A DNA stretch of 64,000 bases. Origin: Alphaproteobacteria bacterium (lineage in GTDB: Bacteria; Pseudomonadota; Alphaproteobacteria; UBA8366). How positions within the stretch are numbered: position 1 is the stretch's first letter; each line of letters begins with the position of its first letter. Below the pieces are notes generated by a model. That model did not search any database. It had not been told where the DNA came from and saw nothing but the letters and a program-made list of their open reading frames with translations. The stretch covers positions 1 to 64,000 of the forward strand of contig JANQKC010000024.1 of NCBI GenBank assembly GCA_028281325.1, given 5' to 3'. Positions 60,734 to 64,000 of this stretch are shown piece by piece. Made by a program: the position numbers and the translations under genes.

Positions 60734-61942
60734 GTGACCGGCAATCTTTTGGTGGTGCCCGACTTCCTAGCCTATACCATCGGAATCGTCGTGTATTTCA
60801 CCGGTATGCGCCTGAACGAGTGGGTGCCCGTCCTCCGCACGTACAATATTCCCGAGCCGGTGACCGGCGGCATTCTGGCCGCGTTTGGGGCGCTCGCGGT
60901 GTTCGCCGTCTTGGGCGTGGAACTGCAATATGAGCTGGATACCCGCGACCGGCTGCTGGTCTATTTTTTCACCGCCATCGGCCTGAATGCCCGTCTTGCC
61001 GACCTGCTGGCCGGCGGCAAACCGCTGCTGATCCTCCTCGTGCTGACGCTCGGCTACATCGTGTTTCAGAACCTTGTCGGCGTGCTCACGGCGCAAGCGA
61101 TCGGTCAGCCGAACGCGATCGGCGTGTTGGCCGGGTCCGCGTCCTTGATCGGTGGCCACGGCACCGCCATCGCCTGGGCGCCGGAAATCGCGGCGAACCA
61201 CGGGGTCCCGAACGCGTTGGAAGTCGGCGTCGCCGCCGCGACGCTCGGCTTGGTGCTGGCCTGTTTGCTCGGCGGCCCGATCGCGAAACTGCTGCTCGCC
61301 CGCTACGATATCGAAGACAGTCAGCCGGACGGTGATCTGGTCGGCATACCGCATGAACGCGAGGACACCGAGCGAATCAACCATGTCAGCATCATGGCGG
61401 TGATCCTGGTGCTGCATATCGCGATCATCATCGGGTATCTGGCGAACGAGCTGTTGGGGAATGCCGGGCTGCGTCTGCCGTTGTTCGTCCCCTGCCTGTT
61501 CGTCGCGATCATTCTGTCGAATACCGTTCCCTATCTGCTGCCTAAAATGCACTGGCCCGCCCGGACCCGCGCCTTGGCGGTCGTATCCGACTTTTCCCTC
61601 GGGTTGTTCATCGCGTTGTCGTTGATGGGAATGCAGCTTTGGGCGATTGCCGATCTGGCGGGGCCATTGCTGATCATCTTAGGGCTGCAGGTGGCCGCCG
61701 CCGTGGTCTTTATCCTGTTCGTGTTCTTTCCCCTGATGGGAAAGGACTATCTGGCCACCGTCCTCAGCGCGGGTTTCGCGGGGTTTGCCCTCGGCGCGAC
61801 GCCGACCGCGGTCGCCAACATGACCGCCGTGACCAAGTCGCACGGTCCCGCGCCGACCGCGTTCATCATCCTGCCGCTCGTCGGCGCATTCTTCGTCGAT
61901 ATCACCAACGCCTTCGTCATTCAGTTTTTCCTGGCCCTCTAA
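60734..61942 (+). CDS. gltS: Sodium/glutamate symporter (GltS family)
   Basis: 402 residues from GTG 60734, the normal GltS size. About ten spans plus two re-entrant loops: FTGMRLNEWVPVLRTYNIPEPVTGG at the start, then SASLIGGHGTAIAWAP, and GFALGATPTAVANMTAVTKS followed by ILPLVGAFFVDITNAFVIQF. These two Gly/Ser-rich motifs are the GltS hallmarks. It should import glutamate or a related acid with sodium. Third gene of the CoA-transferase operon; the substrate may be the pathway's carboxylic acid rather than glutamate. Confidence 0.92.
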   Translation: MTGNLLVVPDFLAYTIGIVVYFTGMRLNEWVPVLRTYNIPEPVTGGILAAFGALAVFAVLGVELQYELDTRDRLLVYFFTAIGLNARLADLLAGGKPLLILLVLTLGYIVFQNLVGVLTAQAIGQPNAIGVLAGSASLIGGHGTAIAWAPEIAANHGVPNALEVGVAAATLGLVLACLLGGPIAKLLLARYDIEDSQPDGDLVGIPHEREDTERINHVSIMAVILVLHIAIIIGYLANELLGNAGLRLPLFVPCLFVAIILSNTVPYLLPKMHWPARTRALAVVSDFSLGLFIALSLMGMQLWAIADLAGPLLIILGLQVAAAVVFILFVFFPLMGKDYLATVLSAGFAGFALGATPTAVANMTAVTKSHGPAPTAFIILPLVGAFFVDITNAFVIQFFLAL

Positions 61943-62736
61943 CCGGGGACACGCGTGCCGGGGGCGGGCGGATTTTCCGGCGGGCCGGCGAAGCATTGCG
62001 CGATGTTCATCCAACGCGCGGCGGGCGCGCCGGTTACGGTCAGGTCCGTATCCTGGATGTTGCGGACCTGCGTCACGACCTGGCAAAACGCCACGGCGTC
62101 GCCTTCGACGAGGTTCTCCGTCGACGGGTCGTTCCATTCCCAGATCGCGCCCGACGGGGCGGTCAGCCGCACATGCGGCGCGGGACCGGGCCGTTCTTCG
62201 TCTCGGTTCGAGAAGGTCCAGCCGTAGGTCTTGACGCCCAATACGGCGATGTTCTTGATCCGATCGGTATTGGCGCGGTCGATGCCCTTCAGGTCGTAGA
62301 TTTCCTGGCCATGCGCCCAGGTCTCCATCTGCCGCGCCGTGGTGAACATGCGTACGCCCATGTCGGGGCCGGCCCAGCGCAGCCGGTCCTTGGGGTCGCG
62401 CGTTTCCAGCATATCGCAGAGGTCCTTCAGCGTGTCGCGCCACGCGGCCAGCAGTTGGCGGCCTGTTAGGTCGCCGAACCGCTGGCGGGCTTCCTCGACG
62501 CGGGTCAGGCCGGCGTCGCGCCGCGCCAGGATGCCGCTGCGCAGGCGGGTGTATTCCTCCGGGTCGCGGGCCGAGGCGGCGGCGAGTAGGTCGGAGTCGT
62601 GGAGATGCTGGATCACGTCGTTGACCGTCCAGGCCTTGAACGTGGTCGGCCGATCCCAATCGGCATCGTCGAGACTGTCGAGCAAAGTATAGAGAGCGTC
62701 GCCTTCTTCGCGCAGATCCACCGCCTGCTGTAGCAT
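61939..62736 (-). CDS. DinB/maleylpyruvate-isomerase-like metal-binding protein (TIGR03084 type)
   Basis: 265 residues from ATG 62736; ATG 62778 is a longer alternative. The N-terminal DinB four-helix bundle carries WTVNDVIQHLHDSDLLAA with the first metal His, and QMETWAHGQEIYDLKG with two further His/Glu ligands. A C-terminal SCP2-like domain has WNDPSTENLVEGDAVAFCQ and LTVTGAPAARWMNIAQCF. The family resembles mycothiol-dependent maleylpyruvate isomerase, but many members lie near CoA-transferases with unknown role. It overlaps the gltS end by 4 bases. Confidence 0.85.
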   Translation of the reverse strand: MLQQAVDLREEGDALYTLLDSLDDADWDRPTTFKAWTVNDVIQHLHDSDLLAAASARDPEEYTRLRSGILARRDAGLTRVEEARQRFGDLTGRQLLAAWRDTLKDLCDMLETRDPKDRLRWAGPDMGVRMFTTARQMETWAHGQEIYDLKGIDRANTDRIKNIAVLGVKTYGWTFSNRDEERPGPAPHVRLTAPSGAIWEWNDPSTENLVEGDAVAFCQVVTQVRNIQDTDLTVTGAPAARWMNIAQCFAGPPENPPAPGTRVPG

Positions 62737-62915
62737 GAAGATTGTCCTTTGCGTCGTATCGGCCGCGTGCTGCGGCAAGCAGGCCTGACTGTAGCGGTCC
62801 GCTTGCCGCGCGTCGAATACCTAGATTGCCTAGTTTCCGGCCTGGACCGCTGAGGCACATATGCGGTCTTATACCGACCCTAGGGTGAGCCCCGCCAATT
62901 GGAGAAGAACAAGAA

Positions 62916-64000
62916 ATGAGTTTCGAGAAACCGTATGAAGGCCTTCGTGTCGTCGACCTGAGCCAAGGGGTTGCCGGACCCTATTGCGCCATGCTGCTGG
63001 GCCGGCACGGCGCCGACGTGGTCAAGGTGGAGCCGTTGGACGGCGATTGGGCGCGGCTTCTGGCGCCGGTCTACGGCGACAACACGGCCTTCTCGGTCGG
63101 CGCCAATATCGGCAAGCGCAGCGTCGCGGTGAACCTCAAGAGCGATGCGGGCAAGGACATCGTCGAGCGCATGATCCCGGAGGCCGACGTGTTCCTGGAA
63201 GGGTTCCGGCCCGGCGTCATCGACCGGTTGGGCTTCGCCTACGATCGTTTGGCGGAGATCAACCCGGGCCTGCTGTATGTGTCGATTTCCGGCTTTGGGC
63301 AGGAAGGGCCGCTGCGCGAGAAGCCGGCGATGGACCCGGTGCTGCAGGCCTTTACCGGCTTTATGTCGGAGAACATGGGGCAGGACGGCGTTCCGCACCG
63401 CACCCCGACGATCATCAACGACATGTCGACCGCGCTCTACACGCAGCAGGCGCTGGCGGCCGCGCTCTATGCCCGGCGCGACAGCGGGCGCGGGCGAAAG
63501 ATCGAGATCAGCCTGATGCAGGCGGCGGCCAACCTGCAGACGATCCGGCTGATGAGCGGGTATCGCGACGGTCCCTACAAGACGGGCATGGTGCCGAACG
63601 GAACCTATGTGACGCGCGACGGCTGGATCCAACTCGTGATCATCCGCGACCACGAGTTTCAGAAACTCTGCGTAGCGCTCGAGCTTGACGAGTTGGGCGC
63701 CGATCCGCGCCTGGCGACCGGCCCCGGCCGGTTGGAGCATCGGGAGCATGTCAACTCCGCCGTGAGCGATCGGCTCAAGACCAAGCCGTCGGCGCATTGG
63801 CGCGCCGTGCTGACGGAAGCGGGTCTGCAGAACGAGGTGGTGCAAACTTACGAGCAATTCGTCCACCACCCGCATGTAGAGGAAACCGGCTTGATTTCCT
63901 GGCTCGAACAGCCGGGCTCGGAGACGCCGTGGCCCGTGCCCAACATTCCGGGCCTGCCGCGCCTCGACCCGGAGACCATGGAAACCGTCGCACCGCGCAT
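62916..64000 (+). CDS. Class III (CaiB/BaiF family) CoA-transferase, second copy, cut by the window end
   Basis: At least 361 residues from ATG 62916 (AGAAG site) with no stop before base 64000. Motifs: GLRVVDLSQGVAGPYCAMLL, RHGADVVKVEPLDGDW, KRSVAVNLKSDAG, GFRPGVIDRLGF, YVSISGFGQEGPL, and the catalytic Asp in TIINDMSTALYTQQ. It is only distantly similar to the first copy (58836). Two different CoA-transferases so close to each other suggest that more than one acid is activated in the pathway. Confidence 0.92.
   Translation, partial: MSFEKPYEGLRVVDLSQGVAGPYCAMLLGRHGADVVKVEPLDGDWARLLAPVYGDNTAFSVGANIGKRSVAVNLKSDAGKDIVERMIPEADVFLEGFRPGVIDRLGFAYDRLAEINPGLLYVSISGFGQEGPLREKPAMDPVLQAFTGFMSENMGQDGVPHRTPTIINDMSTALYTQQALAAALYARRDSGRGRKIEISLMQAAANLQTIRLMSGYRDGPYKTGMVPNGTYVTRDGWIQLVIIRDHEFQKLCVALELDELGADPRLATGPGRLEHREHVNSAVSDRLKTKPSAHWRAVLTEAGLQNEVVQTYEQFVHHPHVEETGLISWLEQPGSETPWPVPNIPGLPRLDPETMETVAPR

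Overview
The window looks like chromosomal DNA of a high-GC alphaproteobacterium, most likely from the Rhodospirillales or a related marine or soil order. This is inferred from base composition, codon use and gene content; there is no rRNA marker here. No rRNA, tRNA, CRISPR array or complete insertion sequence was recognised. Operons are short, and convergent gene ends often overlap by a few bases.

Layout. (1) 1-8 kb, accessory iron region: the tail of an FMN-dependent hydroxy-acid oxidase, then a FecI-type sigma factor, a FecR anti-sigma regulator, a TonB-dependent siderophore receptor and a PepSY membrane protein. Two Fur-box-like palindromes lie upstream of the sigma and PepSY genes. Three copies of a ~62-base repeat bracket the iron block and a following acetyltransferase. 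(2) 8-28 kb, a stress/energy island: L,D-transpeptidase, Lpp/OprI-like lipoprotein, beta-CASP nuclease, PRPP synthetase, AMP/thymidine phosphorylase, PEP synthase, a ribosome hibernation factor fused to a cold-shock domain, an orphan primase-polymerase, a BON protein, a DASS transporter, carbamate kinase, a cyclic-2,3-DPG-synthetase-like protein, UspA, nicotinamidase, nicotinate phosphoribosyltransferase and a CBS protein. FNR/FixK/Anr-type boxes (TTGAY-N4-RTCAA) recur in its promoters, so I read it as a low-oxygen survival regulon joining ATP, PRPP and NAD salvage with envelope strengthening and ribosome hibernation. (3) 28-42 kb, mixed housekeeping: CorC-like protein, GltS-like transporter, EEP-family nuclease, soluble chemoreceptor with zinc-binding CZB domain, SDR/LysR pair, secreted beta-propeller, ICMT-like methyltransferase, and a cyclic-nucleotide-binding-domain/thioredoxin-reductase fusion without the usual redox cysteines. 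(4) 42-51 kb, catabolic genes, each block beside a LysR regulator with a visible operator: two TauD/TfdA dioxygenases, a CocE-type hydrolase, a FAD monooxygenase and a two-subunit ThDP decarboxylase. (5) 51-55 kb: two uncharacterised proteins (one behind a sigma-54-type promoter), dihydroorotase and a PilZ protein. (6) 55-64 kb: a thioredoxin-reductase-like flavoprotein, a three-gene operon, two class III CoA-transferases, a GST, a GltS transporter and a DinB-like protein.

The main discovery candidate is in block 6. The first gene of the three-gene operon (58626 to 58099, minus strand) has an in-frame TGA that, read as selenocysteine, gives a U-G-S-C motif. The same frame then stays open for 78 more codons, and a 7-bp stem with a 5-nt loop begins 12 bases after the TGA, where bacterial SECIS elements sit. 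Two paralogous ~340-residue proteins follow in the operon. The module resembles clostridial glycine-reductase operons in logic (selenoprotein, partner subunits, nearby thioredoxin-reductase-like flavoprotein), but its reaction is unknown to me.
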